Assembly: GCA_032027085.1 (NCBI GenBank)
Contig: JAVSMS010000001.1
Span: 4,503,730-4,567,729 of the forward strand
From: Pseudorhodoplanes sp.
Lineage (GTDB): Bacteria > Pseudomonadota > Alphaproteobacteria > Rhizobiales > Xanthobacteraceae
Length of the DNA stretch: 64,000 nt
Direction: 5' to 3'
How positions within the stretch are numbered: the first letter of the stretch is position 1; the number at the start of each line of letters is the position of its first letter. Shown here in pieces: positions 34,112 through 43,511 of this stretch. Under the pieces are notes generated by a model that had not been told where the DNA came from, searched no databases, and saw only the letters and a list, made by a program, of their open reading frames with translations. Position numbers and translations under genes: made by a program.

Positions 34112-35426
34112 AGTTCGGGAACATCACGAGCAGCACACAAAGCCCAGCCAGAACTCCAATCGTAACCGGATGGCCGATATGGCGCATCGCGAACACCGCG
34201 CGACGCGTCTGAGCAAAACTCTCTGTCCAGTGGAAGCCCATCAGCAGCGCGATGCCGCCGGCTCCCCACACTAAGGTCAGCGCCGATGTCGTCGGAAAAT
34301 CGAAACTGAACATGCGGCCAATATATCTGATCGCAAAAGAAATATCCGGCGAACGAAAGAAAACCCAAAGCACCATCACGATGCATATATGCACGCTCCA
34401 TCGCAGGAGGCGCGGATACGACTTCACGCTCCCCGCGAGTAGCCTCCACAAAGCGATGTAGGCTCCCCACAGGATTCCCCAGACCACGAATGTCCAGTTG
34501 GCCCCGTGCCACAGCCCTGCCAGCGCCATCACCGCGACGAGAACGCACCCCTGCCGGATCAACCCTCCTTCGCGCCCACCGAGCGGAATGTAGAGGTAAT
34601 CGCGAATCCAGGTTGAAAGCGTGATGTGCCATCGCTGCCAGAATTCACGCGGATCGACGGAAAGATATGGCGTCCGGAAGTTCTGCGGCAAACGCAGTCC
34701 GAGCAGCATAGCGACGCCGAGAGCGATGTCCGTATAGCCGGAGAAATCGAAATAAATCTGAAATCCGAACAGCCAGGCTCCGGCCCACGCGACCGCGGTG
34801 TCGGAGGGCACTTCGAAGAAAAGACCATCCACAACCGGCGCCAGCGAATTGGCAAAGATGACTTTCTTGATCAGTCCGGCAAGGCACAAGGCAAGCCCAA
34901 ACACCGCGAGGCGCTGACGTGTCTTCGTCCCCTTCCACAGCGGGGCGAGCTGCGGCATCAACTGCCGGGCCCGCACGATGGGACCGGCAATCAGATGCGG
35001 AAAGAAACCCACAAAAAGTGTAAACTTGTGCAGCCCGACGATGTGGGCGCGCTTCATCCGCAAATCGGCGAGATAGGCCAGAATGTGAAAAAGATAAAAT
35101 GATATGCCGAGCGGGATCGCGATCCGCTGGAAGTCGCTGACGACCGGTTGCGGCAACAGCATTTCCCGGTACTTGAAGAATGCCAGAACGGCGACATTGC
35201 CGGCCACCGCCATCCAGAAGATCAGGCGTGAGCGCTGCACCTGCGTTGCAGCAAGCCAGTTGGCCACAATGATGATGGCGAAGAGAGCAAAGTCGAAGCT
35301 GCCCGCGAATGAATAGAAGATGGCGCTGGCCCCGAGCAGCCCCCAACCCGCCAAGCCGGAAGGCAGCCGCACGAGGAGCATGCTGCCTGCGACCAGCAAC
35401 AAGAAAAGCGGATTGTCAAAGTTCAT
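34077..35426 (-). CDS. MBOAT-family O-acyltransferase (AlgI-like)
   Basis: A 449-residue polytopic protein with about ten to twelve membrane helices. 'GISFYLFHILAYLADL' and 'FFPHLIAGPIVRARQLMPQ' are the AlgI/DltB signature blocks; 'WQRWHITLSTWIRDYLYIPLGG' and 'LAGLWHGANWTFVVWG' contain the two conserved histidines of the catalytic core. Such proteins take acyl groups from the cytoplasm and pass them to an extracytoplasmic polymer. The downstream SGNH gene overlaps by 35 bases and is the probable partner. This predicts O-acetyl (or other acyl) decoration of the polysaccharide made by this locus. Confidence 0.93.
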   Translation of the reverse strand: MNFDNPLFLLLVAGSMLLVRLPSGLAGWGLLGASAIFYSFAGSFDFALFAIIIVANWLAATQVQRSRLIFWMAVAGNVAVLAFFKYREMLLPQPVVSDFQRIAIPLGISFYLFHILAYLADLRMKRAHIVGLHKFTLFVGFFPHLIAGPIVRARQLMPQLAPLWKGTKTRQRLAVFGLALCLAGLIKKVIFANSLAPVVDGLFFEVPSDTAVAWAGAWLFGFQIYFDFSGYTDIALGVAMLLGLRLPQNFRTPYLSVDPREFWQRWHITLSTWIRDYLYIPLGGREGGLIRQGCVLVAVMALAGLWHGANWTFVVWGILWGAYIALWRLLAGSVKSYPRLLRWSVHICIVMVLWVFFRSPDISFAIRYIGRMFSFDFPTTSALTLVWGAGGIALLMGFHWTESFAQTRRAVFAMRHIGHPVTIGVLAGLCVLLVMFPNYDINPFIYFRF

Positions 35427-35504
35427 GAGACTGCATGCTCGATACGGTCCTGAGCAATGGACTTTTCCGATCGCTGAAGAGGAGGAAGCTTCCGGCTTCG
35501 GCTA

Positions 35505-36602
35505 TCAGCTGGCACGCTGTCCGAATACCGCTTTGGTCCACTCGGCGAGAGCTCGATCAGCGCGGCAGATGTCGACCGCTCGCTGCGCGGCGGCGCCCAG
35601 CCGATTCCTCAGACCGGGATCGGCCGCCAGCGCAGCCATGGCCTCGCAGAGGGCCCCCGCGGAGCCAGCCGGCACGACGAGGCCGTTCGCCCCATCTTCC
35701 ACGTAGCCACGCAATCCGACCTGGGCGTCGGTGACCACAACCGGCCTACCCTCGCTCATCGCTTCAATGACCGCGTTGGGCAGCCCTTCAAAAAGCGCCG
35801 GATGGATCAGGGCCTCCGCCGCACGGTACCAAGGAAAAGGATTGGGCGCGTAGCCTTCAAACCGCACGCGGCCGGCGAGGTCGGGCTGCGTGGCACGCCG
35901 TTCCAGTGTCTGCCGCAGCGGACCATCCCCAAGGACGGCAAGACGCCAATCGGGGAAGCTGCGAGCAAATTGCGCAAAGGCCTCAAGCAGAACATCGTGC
36001 GCCTTTTGCGGCTCCAGACGGCCAACGGCAAGAAAGAAAGGTTCCTTCATCGGCGTGGCCGGTTGTGCTGGCTCGGCCCGCAACGGATTGGGCAGAAACA
36101 CAAGCCGTTCCGCCGGGACGTAGGCCGACATGGTCTGCAGGGCCGCGCGCGAATTTGCGCTGACCAGGGTTGCCCGCCGATAGATGAGGCGGCGAAGGAC
36201 ATCCCAGATCCGGCCAAGCGACTGCCGCGCCGGGTCGTTGCGCTCAGAAATCACGATGCGCATGCCAAGTCCGCTTGCCGCGAGAACCGTGAGAACGTTT
36301 GTCGCGCCAACGAAAGCGAGAACGAGCGGTGCGCCGGCCGACTTCAGCGCGGCGCGCAAAGAGACAATCCTTCGCAAATTGGAGCCGATCGCGGCAAACA
36401 AAGTCCGCGATGGACGGGATCCCCCGATGACAATCCGGCGGATCCTTGCGTCGAGCTTGAATGCATCCGAAGCCTGGTCACGGAATGTGATGACAGTGAC
36501 GGCCTTGCCCTTCGCAGCCCAGGCATTGGCAAGGCTGGACGCGACATGCTGCGCGCCGCCCCCGCCAAGGCTCTCGATTACAATCGCAATGTCTTTGGTC
36601 AT
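35505..36602 (-). CDS. Glycosyltransferase, GT4 family
   Basis: A 365-residue GT-B enzyme. The N-terminal 'IVIESLGGGGAQHVASSLANAWAAKG' is the acceptor-domain glycine loop. 'PFFLAVGRLEPQKAHDVLLEAF' starts the donor domain, and 'FEGLPNAVIEAMSEGRPVVVTD' (around residue 270) is the EX7E nucleotide-sugar site. It is last in a run of three GT4 genes joined by four-base ATGA overlaps (35505-38817), which argues for sequential addition of sugars to one repeat unit. A 78-base gap separates its stop from the MBOAT start. Confidence 0.92.
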   Translation of the reverse strand: MTKDIAIVIESLGGGGAQHVASSLANAWAAKGKAVTVITFRDQASDAFKLDARIRRIVIGGSRPSRTLFAAIGSNLRRIVSLRAALKSAGAPLVLAFVGATNVLTVLAASGLGMRIVISERNDPARQSLGRIWDVLRRLIYRRATLVSANSRAALQTMSAYVPAERLVFLPNPLRAEPAQPATPMKEPFFLAVGRLEPQKAHDVLLEAFAQFARSFPDWRLAVLGDGPLRQTLERRATQPDLAGRVRFEGYAPNPFPWYRAAEALIHPALFEGLPNAVIEAMSEGRPVVVTDAQVGLRGYVEDGANGLVVPAGSAGALCEAMAALAADPGLRNRLGAAAQRAVDICRADRALAEWTKAVFGQRAS

Positions 36603-37708
36603 CGCTTGAGGATGGCGTCGTAGATTCCGGCCACGGCGGCGGCATGCCGATCAGGGGTAAATCTTTCGCGCGCCCATCTTTCCGTCGCAACAGTCCTTTC
36701 TCGCGCAGCATCGGGCGACGAAAGCAGGTCGAGCGCCGCCTTGGCCATTGCCGCAGAATCGTCGGGCGGCACCAACACACCCTTTTCCCCGTTCTGGGTC
36801 GCCTCGACATGCCCGCCAGACGCGGACGCTACAACCGGGACGCCGGCCAGCATCGCCTCAATCAAGGCACGGCCGTGCCCCTCGTTGACAGCAGGCGCGA
36901 GCAATAGATCACACCCGCTCAACAACAATTCGGCATCGGGCCGGAAGCCCAATTTTTTCACCACCTTGCCCAAACCAAGCCTTACACAGGCCTCCTGCAC
37001 GCGCCCGGATTCATCTCCGTCGCGGCCCATCATCACAAATGCCACATCGGGGCGCGCTCGGTGGATCGCGGCTGCCGCTTCAAGGAACACCAACGGGCGC
37101 TTCTGATCTTGCAGCGTCCCAACGAACGCAACGATTGGCCCGTCGTGACCGCTTGCCGCAATTGCAGCGACGCGGCCCGCGGCCTTGTCAAAATCCGCGA
37201 CATCGAATGGATTTTCGATCACCGTTGCGCGACGTTTAAGATCCTCCGGAAGGCTCGCGCAAGTAAATTCCGAGATTGCAATAATCCTGTGTGCGAGGCG
37301 CAGCGAAAGATGCGCCATCCGCGATTTGCTCCATCGCGTTCTGCGGTGCGCCACCGCGCCTCGGCGGGCAAAACGCGCGGCCGGCATCCAGGTCGCAATC
37401 ATTCGCCCATCATTCGCGTGAACGACATCGATGCGGTGCTGGCGAAGCGCCGACGCAAGTGCGGGCAATGCAGCCATTATGCCGGCGAGTCCCCTGACCC
37501 CACCTCCCCCCGCCTTCAGGAAAGGAAGATCAACTCTGGATGTCGCAATATTTCTTTCCGCAAGAAAGGTATGCAGCGGTCCCTCGCAGTGAACCAGCGC
37601 AACAGGATCATATCCATGTTTTGGAAGCGCCTTGATCAGCAGCGCGGCGGATATATGGCTGCCGCCGATCGTATCTCCGACGAATGGAAAAGCGATGCGA
37701 GCCTTCAT
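36599..37708 (-). CDS. Glycosyltransferase, GT4 family
   Basis: A 369-residue GT-B enzyme starting at the ATG that overlaps the preceding stop (ATGA at 37705-37708). The same frame stays open upstream inside the previous gene, but that part does not resemble a glycosyltransferase. 'FVGDTIGGSHISAALLIKAL' is the acceptor-side loop; 'IVAFVGTLQDQKRPLVFLEA' begins the donor domain, and 'NEGHGRALIEAMLAGVPVVAS' has the EX7E motif. It is the middle gene of the three-GT4 run. Donor sugar unknown. Confidence 0.9.
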   Translation of the reverse strand: MKARIAFPFVGDTIGGSHISAALLIKALPKHGYDPVALVHCEGPLHTFLAERNIATSRVDLPFLKAGGGGVRGLAGIMAALPALASALRQHRIDVVHANDGRMIATWMPAARFARRGAVAHRRTRWSKSRMAHLSLRLAHRIIAISEFTCASLPEDLKRRATVIENPFDVADFDKAAGRVAAIAASGHDGPIVAFVGTLQDQKRPLVFLEAAAAIHRARPDVAFVMMGRDGDESGRVQEACVRLGLGKVVKKLGFRPDAELLLSGCDLLLAPAVNEGHGRALIEAMLAGVPVVASASGGHVEATQNGEKGVLVPPDDSAAMAKAALDLLSSPDAARERTVATERWARERFTPDRHAAAVAGIYDAILKR

Positions 37709-38817
37709 TTGAAGGAGGTCAGAACCTTGACGGTTTGGTCCGCCATCCGGTCCAGCCCGAAATGGCGAACCATCCGCTCGCGGGCCAATCTGCTTAGCCG
37801 GGCCCGTTCGGTCGGTTCGGCAAGGCGTTCCCAGGCTGCCCTCAGAGCATCCGCGTCGCCGGCGGGAACCACAATTCCCGTCTCGCCGACAATATGCGCC
37901 GCATCGCCAACATCGGAGACGACACACGGTATGCCGCAGGCCATTGCCTCGCCGACGATGTTGGGAAAGCCCTCCGACGTGGAGCAAAGGTTTGCGATGT
38001 CGACCGCGTTCAGGACTTCCGGCACGTCGCTGCGATCGCCGGTCCAGATCAATCGTCCGCCGAGATTCAGGTTACGGGCAAGCGCATGCAATCTTGCCAC
38101 GTGATCCGCAGGACCGGTGCCGCCAACGCAGATAAATCGCGCATCGGCGTGCTTGTCCGAGAAAAGCCTGGCGGCGTGCAGGAATGTTTCATGCCCCTTC
38201 ACGGGATCGAGCCGGCCGATCAATCCAATCAGCAGATGATGATCCTGCAATCCGAATTCAGCTCGCAGGCGCGCGCGCGCCGCGCCGTCCGGGCGAAACA
38301 GGTCCGTGTCGAAGCCGTTTTCGATCACCAGCAGCTTGTCCTCGGGAAACCCCTTCCTCACGCTGGCCGCGCGTCCCGCCCGCGAATTCGTGACAATCTG
38401 ATGCGGCAGGCCGCTCAGAATTCGTTCTAAGGCGTAGGCGAACCGGGTCTTGAGGCCATATCCCCTCAGCGGCATGTCCGCTGATCGAACGCTCCAGACA
38501 ACTCGAGTATCTTTCAATCCAATCGTCGCGATCGATGCCACCACATTTGCAGCAGGCAAGTATGAATAAACCGCACGTGCCGATCGTGTCTGTACCAGTT
38601 TGCGCAAAGCTGAGGCTAGTACTAGCGGGTTGCTGCTGCCGGGTGCCAATGCGACCACGTCGACCCCCTTTGCTGCCAATTGTGAGCTAAATGCGCCACC
38701 CTCCCGGAATGTCGCGACGATTACAGGCTGCCCGCTGTTATGCAGTTGATGCGCGAGCAGAGTGACCTGCCGCTCGGTTCCTCCGAACTCGAGGCTTGGA
38801 ACAAGCAGAACAAACAT
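37705..38817 (-). CDS. Glycosyltransferase, GT4 family
   Basis: A 370-residue GT-B enzyme. It starts 'MFVLLVPSLEFGGTERQV' at 38817, which gives the normal acceptor-domain N-terminus; a further 26 in-frame codons upstream overlap the asparagine-synthetase-like gene and are not family-like. 'LLIGLIGRLDPVKGHETFLHAA' begins the donor domain and 'STSEGFPNIVGEAMACGIPCVVSD' has the EX7E motif. It is the first gene of the three-GT4 run, 13 bases after the upstream stop. Confidence 0.91.
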   Translation of the reverse strand: MFVLLVPSLEFGGTERQVTLLAHQLHNSGQPVIVATFREGGAFSSQLAAKGVDVVALAPGSSNPLVLASALRKLVQTRSARAVYSYLPAANVVASIATIGLKDTRVVWSVRSADMPLRGYGLKTRFAYALERILSGLPHQIVTNSRAGRAASVRKGFPEDKLLVIENGFDTDLFRPDGAARARLRAEFGLQDHHLLIGLIGRLDPVKGHETFLHAARLFSDKHADARFICVGGTGPADHVARLHALARNLNLGGRLIWTGDRSDVPEVLNAVDIANLCSTSEGFPNIVGEAMACGIPCVVSDVGDAAHIVGETGIVVPAGDADALRAAWERLAEPTERARLSRLARERMVRHFGLDRMADQTVKVLTSFK

Positions 38818-38830
38818 CCGGGATCGCCTT

Positions 38831-40672
38831 TTATGAAGAATGCCGAGATGATGTTCGCAGCGGCTCGAGGCTCCGGAGCCAAAGCTCCATTCCAATCAAG
38901 TGATCCATCGGCGGCACGCGATGGCGCGTTCCCCGGCGGGCAGCGTCAACAGCGGCGCATAAACGCTTGCGATCGCCCAGCGCGGCGAGGCGACTATTTG
39001 GTTCAGTCAGCAACGTCAGGTAGCGGCCGAGCGCGCGGTCATTCTTGAGCCAGTCGATCGTGGGAACAGTCAGGCCGACCTTTCGGCGGTCGATAAGTTC
39101 ATGAGGCAGATAGCGCCGGGCAATGCGTTTGAGTATTGGCTTTGTCTCGTCGCCGGGGGCGCGCAATCGATGGGGAAAACGATTGACGATGCGCGCCAGT
39201 GGCAAGTGGGCAAACGGAACCCGAGCCTCGAGTGAGCTGGCCATGGATAGCTTGTCTTGTCGCATCAGCAGCGATTCAAGATAAGCACTCTGGTCAACTG
39301 CAAAAAGACGATTTCGAAAATCAGAGAATTCGGCGGCCGCACTTTCCCGGGCGCCACGTTTGACTACAAGGTCCGGGAAAATCTCCTGCGTCGCAAGGTA
39401 ATCGCCCTGAACGGTCGCATAGGCCGCTGCATCGCGCCCGGCGAAACGGCGGTAGTCACGCCAGCGATCAAGATAACGCCAGAGCGACGACGGCACGAAA
39501 GCAGCGATACGGCCACGATTGCGAATTCGTCTCCACTGGCCATAGCGCTTGTAGCCGCCGAAAAACTCGTCTGCGCCCTCACCTGTGAGCACGACCTTGT
39601 GATCCTGAGCGATCTGTCGACATAACAGCATCAGGAGAACACAACCCGTATGCGCCATAGGGCCTTCCATCGCACGGACTGCAACCGGTAACGCTTCCGC
39701 GTAGTCCTCACCCGTAATCCTAACTTCGCGATGCTCAAGCTCGTATTGATCAATGACCAGCTTCCGCCAAGGCCACTCATCGTTGGGCGCCGGAGACAGA
39801 TCAATACCGAAGCTGTTGATAGGGCGTCGCGCATATTGGGAACTCAGAGCTGCCACAAGGCTAGAATCGACGCCTCCGGATAACTGGATACAGAATCCAA
39901 CATCGCTCTGGAGATGATCCTGAACGGACTGGCTGATCGCCTCAGCCGCACGGCTGTCGGCGTCGGCTTCCGTGAGGGTGGCGTCTTGATAATGAAGGTC
40001 GTCATGCGCTTTGCAGAAACTACGAGAGATTAACGAACCATGCCGCAATGGCAGTGAAATGAGATGCCCGCCTGGTACTTTCTCTATGCCGCGCAAATTG
40101 GATAGCTTCCCCGCCGCGAATCGAAAGGTGAGCAACTCGGCAAGCGCGTCGCGATCAGGTTCCGCTCCGGCAAAACGAGTGAGCGGCCGCATTTCGCTCG
40201 CAAATGCGGTCAGTCCGCCCCGCTGCATCATATACAGCGGCTTGATGCCGAACGGATCGCGTGCCGCCAGCACACGCTGCTCCACTCGATCGACAAAGAC
40301 AAAGGCGTACATGCCTTCCAGCCGGTCCAGGGCGCTTTCGTTCCAGGCGATAAGGGCCTGCAGCAAAACCTCCGTGTCTCCAGTCGTCCGGAAGGTCACG
40401 CCGCGCGCTTCAAGTTCGCTGCGAAGCGCACGAAAATTGTAAATTTCCCCGTTGAAGACCACCACAAACCGTCCGCTTGCATCCTGCATCGGCTGGTCCG
40501 ACGCGGCATGTGGATCGATGATCGCAAGACGGCGAAAGACCAGCGCCATGCCCGGCTCGACGAACCGACCAGCCGAATCAGGGCCGCGATGGCGCAGATC
40601 GGAATCGATGCCGTCAAGAAGCGGCGTGTCAAACGGCCGCGCCTGCTCGAACAAAGCTGCAAAGCCGCACAT
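38831..40672 (-). CDS. Second glutamine-dependent asparagine-synthetase-like amidotransferase
   Basis: A 613-residue protein with a complete glutaminase domain (Cys2 in 'MCGFAALFEQ', 'LRHRGPDSAGR', 'VVFNGEIYNFRAL', 'TTGDTEVLLQAL') and a synthetase domain with the PP-loop 'LSGGVDSSLVAA' near residue 265. Its A overlaps the stop of the third asparagine-synthetase-like gene by one base, so they are co-translated. In this setting it probably amidates a uronic acid or amino-sugar carboxylate. It could also supply ammonia to its diverged neighbour, which lacks the glutaminase Cys (inference). Confidence 0.9.
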   Translation of the reverse strand: MCGFAALFEQARPFDTPLLDGIDSDLRHRGPDSAGRFVEPGMALVFRRLAIIDPHAASDQPMQDASGRFVVVFNGEIYNFRALRSELEARGVTFRTTGDTEVLLQALIAWNESALDRLEGMYAFVFVDRVEQRVLAARDPFGIKPLYMMQRGGLTAFASEMRPLTRFAGAEPDRDALAELLTFRFAAGKLSNLRGIEKVPGGHLISLPLRHGSLISRSFCKAHDDLHYQDATLTEADADSRAAEAISQSVQDHLQSDVGFCIQLSGGVDSSLVAALSSQYARRPINSFGIDLSPAPNDEWPWRKLVIDQYELEHREVRITGEDYAEALPVAVRAMEGPMAHTGCVLLMLLCRQIAQDHKVVLTGEGADEFFGGYKRYGQWRRIRNRGRIAAFVPSSLWRYLDRWRDYRRFAGRDAAAYATVQGDYLATQEIFPDLVVKRGARESAAAEFSDFRNRLFAVDQSAYLESLLMRQDKLSMASSLEARVPFAHLPLARIVNRFPHRLRAPGDETKPILKRIARRYLPHELIDRRKVGLTVPTIDWLKNDRALGRYLTLLTEPNSRLAALGDRKRLCAAVDAARRGTRHRVPPMDHLIGMELWLRSLEPLRTSSRHSS

Positions 40673-42411
40673 CAGGACACCTGCCGCATGAATTCGTTCA
40701 TTGTGACGAGCACGAGCAGAAGCACGCTGTGATCGGCGCGACCCTCACGATGTTCAGTGACGTGCCGGCCGATGGCGGCCATATCGAGCAGGCCGGTGCT
40801 GGCAAGATAATCCGACTTCGGCAATGCGCCGACGGCGGCCATTAGCTCCGGGCTCGCGCGCAACGTCTCGGCCGGACGCGGCCAGGAGCGTTGCGCCGAC
40901 GTCGGGCTGACGCGAAAGCCACTGCCGAAAAGGTTCGCGGCTTTCCGCGCCGCGCGTACAACGCTTTGCCGCCGAAAGGGTATGCCGGCGCGGATGTTGG
41001 TATTGGCGCTGCGGATATTCATGAGTTCGGGCGCGAGCTTCTTCAAGCCGCCAAGATAGGCGCGCGAATTGACCTTCTCCTGCGCCGGCAGACGGATGGC
41101 AATATCCAGAAGGTCGTTGCACAAAGCCGGTGCGCGGCACTCTGCCCAGTGCCGTACCGATTGAATCATTAAGAAGGAATAATGCCGGCCGAAATTGTGC
41201 AGATGCAGGTATTCCCAGAGATCGTGATCTTCGGCGCCAAGCGCGCGGCCGCGTTCGGCGATTTGATGAAGCGAATGTCGCACGCCATCCTGAAGGCGCT
41301 GCCGCATGGCTGGCGCAACGATCCGCCACGGATCGCTGGTCGACAGCCGATATTTGACGCCGGAGAAGAATGCACCGGCAACATCCTGCGGCAGGCTCTG
41401 CAGCTTGTAATGAAGCGCATCGCGGCCAAGCCAGCGCACGGGCTTTTTCGCCAAATAAAGGCCGCCCAGAAACACATCGAGACCGAGGCCGAGGAAGAAG
41501 CAATGCGCCGGATACTTAATTTGTGCCTGATAGCCGAGAAAGTGCGCTTCGCTGACGATGTGCTGCCCGCCACCGTAATAGACCGCTTCAGCAACGTGTC
41601 CGTCATAGGGCATCGCCGGTCGCGGCACGAATTCGAATCCGGTCCTGGCCGCCCTTGCGACCTCCTGCGCGACTTCGGCCTCGTTGTTGAAGCTCGCACA
41701 GGTCGTCACGCAAAAAGGGGGGTCCTCTGATCCTGCCAGCAAAGCACGGGAATCGAGCCCGCCGGAGAGGAACAGCGCGTAGCGGCGCGAGGCCCTCTCC
41801 TCCATATGCATGCGCATCGTTCGCTGGAGTGCTGCCGCGATCTCGTCCGAAGCCTGCGCAGTGCCCGGTTTTTGTGCCGTGTAATCGGCCTCCCAGTATT
41901 TGCGAATCTGCGTGCCGCCCGGACCATTGGATAGAATCCCCGCCGATGTCAGGAACTGGCAACGGTTATCCGCCGTCGTCTCGCCGAAAAGGCGGCGGAA
42001 GTGCATAAATTGGGCGAGCGCGACATCATTGAGCTTCACCCCTCCAAGATTTCGGATCAAATCGACCAGAGACAGGCTGCCTACAAATCGACCATTGCCG
42101 CGGTCCGACCAATAGAATGCGAATGCCCCGAATCGATCTGAAATGACGTGCACGGACTTATCGGTCGGGCTATGCACAATGATCAGAAAATTGCCATCAA
42201 GCGCGCGCGCAAAACTGTCCAGATCCGGCGAGGACCGAAGCAGGTTGATTACTGCTATGTCGTTGCGTTCTTCATGGGCAATCGGGTGGCCGAGCAATAG
42301 GCATTCGCGATCGGCTGTCTTGTATCGCCGTACGGCCGGATGCAGGCCTTTAGCCTTGACGTTCAAGATGCCTATTCTTGAATCGTGCTCAAGGAGGAAT
42401 TGCGCGGTCAC
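40672..42411 (-). CDS. Asparagine-synthetase-like protein lacking the glutaminase cysteine
   Basis: A 579-residue protein whose C-terminal two thirds have a PP-loop 'LSGGLDSRALLA' (residues 215-226) and the general asparagine synthetase layout. The N-terminal domain still resembles the glutaminase fold ('LDGNFLIIVHSPTDKSVHVI', 'SDRFGAFAFYW') but begins MTAQFLL, so there is no Cys2. It therefore cannot hydrolyse glutamine by the usual route. It may use free ammonia or ammonia from a partner, or form an amide with another amine, as beta-lactam synthetase does. The GTG start overlaps the preceding stop by four bases, and its stop overlaps the next start by one. Confidence 0.8.
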   Translation of the reverse strand: MTAQFLLEHDSRIGILNVKAKGLHPAVRRYKTADRECLLLGHPIAHEERNDIAVINLLRSSPDLDSFARALDGNFLIIVHSPTDKSVHVISDRFGAFAFYWSDRGNGRFVGSLSLVDLIRNLGGVKLNDVALAQFMHFRRLFGETTADNRCQFLTSAGILSNGPGGTQIRKYWEADYTAQKPGTAQASDEIAAALQRTMRMHMEERASRRYALFLSGGLDSRALLAGSEDPPFCVTTCASFNNEAEVAQEVARAARTGFEFVPRPAMPYDGHVAEAVYYGGGQHIVSEAHFLGYQAQIKYPAHCFFLGLGLDVFLGGLYLAKKPVRWLGRDALHYKLQSLPQDVAGAFFSGVKYRLSTSDPWRIVAPAMRQRLQDGVRHSLHQIAERGRALGAEDHDLWEYLHLHNFGRHYSFLMIQSVRHWAECRAPALCNDLLDIAIRLPAQEKVNSRAYLGGLKKLAPELMNIRSANTNIRAGIPFRRQSVVRAARKAANLFGSGFRVSPTSAQRSWPRPAETLRASPELMAAVGALPKSDYLASTGLLDMAAIGRHVTEHREGRADHSVLLLVLVTMNEFMRQVS

Positions 42412-43499
42412 TGCGGCCGGCCGGTGGTCGGAGCTATCAAATTGCGCAAATGGCGCATGAACAATGCAGGCGCATCCGGGCCCGATGTATGAGCGCGGTA
42501 TGCCTCTTGCCCCCTCAGCGCCTTCTCGGCATGACGCGCGTAATTCGTCACAGCATCCTCAAGCTGCGTCTCGAAATCCGACAAATCCCAGCGATGCGCG
42601 AGCATGGTCTCACCGCCGCGGAAAAAATCCGGCCAAGTCTCCATATGTGCCATGTCAGGCTTGAGAAGGAGCCCGCCCGTGAGAAAGACCTCGAAATCCT
42701 TGAGAGTGATCTCACCGTAGCCGAACGGCGACACGACAAGCTTGCTGCTTTCAAGTTCGTGGAAATACTCTCGGCGCGAAAGCTTGCGCGTATCAATGCG
42801 GCCGGCGAGCTTATCTCGGATCATCTTGCGCTGGATTGCGACTGTCGCGCGCGGGTAATCAGTGCCGAAGCGGCATGATACGCCCTGCTGCCGCGGTGCG
42901 GAGGGCAGCTTCGTGGGCTGCGGGAACTGCAACAATCCAGGTAGCGGCAGCCGATGATAAAGCGCCATTCGCGCCGGCCCGTGCAGCGAATAATTCGCAA
43001 GGCCCGAATTCCAGGATACACGGATTTTTTCGAGTTCGTACTTATCCCGCACAGGAACCGACCATTCCGGCGTGGCGTCCTCGATTCCAAGTGTTCGATG
43101 ATAATAGTCCGCATAGAGCCGTTGGCCGTAAAGCGGACGAAGGTAGTGCGAACGATCGGCCAGCACCTGGGCCTTGCCGTAGACATGCACGGCCGGAAGG
43201 AGGTCTGCTTGCAGCGATCCTGATGAATCGGTCGTGTCGCAATAAACGACCCGACATTTTTCAGCCAGACGCGCAAATTCGCCGAGCACCGCGTTGCGCT
43301 CGCTGACCCAGCGGTCGCGATGAAACTTGCTGTCGACAAGCAGGACGTCGCAATCGGTCACATCTGCTGCAGAATGATTAAAGAACCGCACATCGAACCC
43401 CGCCTCGCGCAGTTCCCGCCGCCAGACAACCAGCGGAAACAGGAAGGCGCGCCCGTTGGGCGTCTCGAAACCCGCGGTGAGAACGTGAATGCGAGGCAA
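42408..43499 (-). CDS. Putative GT-B glycosyltransferase (exostosin-like C-terminus)
   Basis: A 363-residue protein starting at a TTG (43499), since the first strand 'IHVLTAGF' needs it. The N-terminal half has 'WRRELREAGFDVRFFNHSA' and 'DVLLVDSKFHRDRW', a Rossmann-type acceptor domain. The C-terminal half has 'VVSPFGYGEITLKDFEVFLTGGLLLKPDMAHMETWPDFF', resembling the donor site of GT47-like and related glycosyltransferases, where an acidic residue follows SPxGxG. There is no EX7E motif. The GTGA overlap with the next gene shows co-translation. Sugar and acceptor unknown. Confidence 0.65.
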   Translation of the reverse strand: MPRIHVLTAGFETPNGRAFLFPLVVWRRELREAGFDVRFFNHSAADVTDCDVLLVDSKFHRDRWVSERNAVLGEFARLAEKCRVVYCDTTDSSGSLQADLLPAVHVYGKAQVLADRSHYLRPLYGQRLYADYYHRTLGIEDATPEWSVPVRDKYELEKIRVSWNSGLANYSLHGPARMALYHRLPLPGLLQFPQPTKLPSAPRQQGVSCRFGTDYPRATVAIQRKMIRDKLAGRIDTRKLSRREYFHELESSKLVVSPFGYGEITLKDFEVFLTGGLLLKPDMAHMETWPDFFRGGETMLAHRWDLSDFETQLEDAVTNYARHAEKALRGQEAYRAHTSGPDAPALFMRHLRNLIAPTTGRPQ

Positions 43500-43511
43500 G
43501 ATGGGACCGTA

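Noticed and set aside
30924-42411. Exosortase/PEP-CTERM surface system, because of asparagine-synthetase-like genes
   Set aside because: No exosortase, PEP-CTERM protein or its usual glycosyltransferase set is present.
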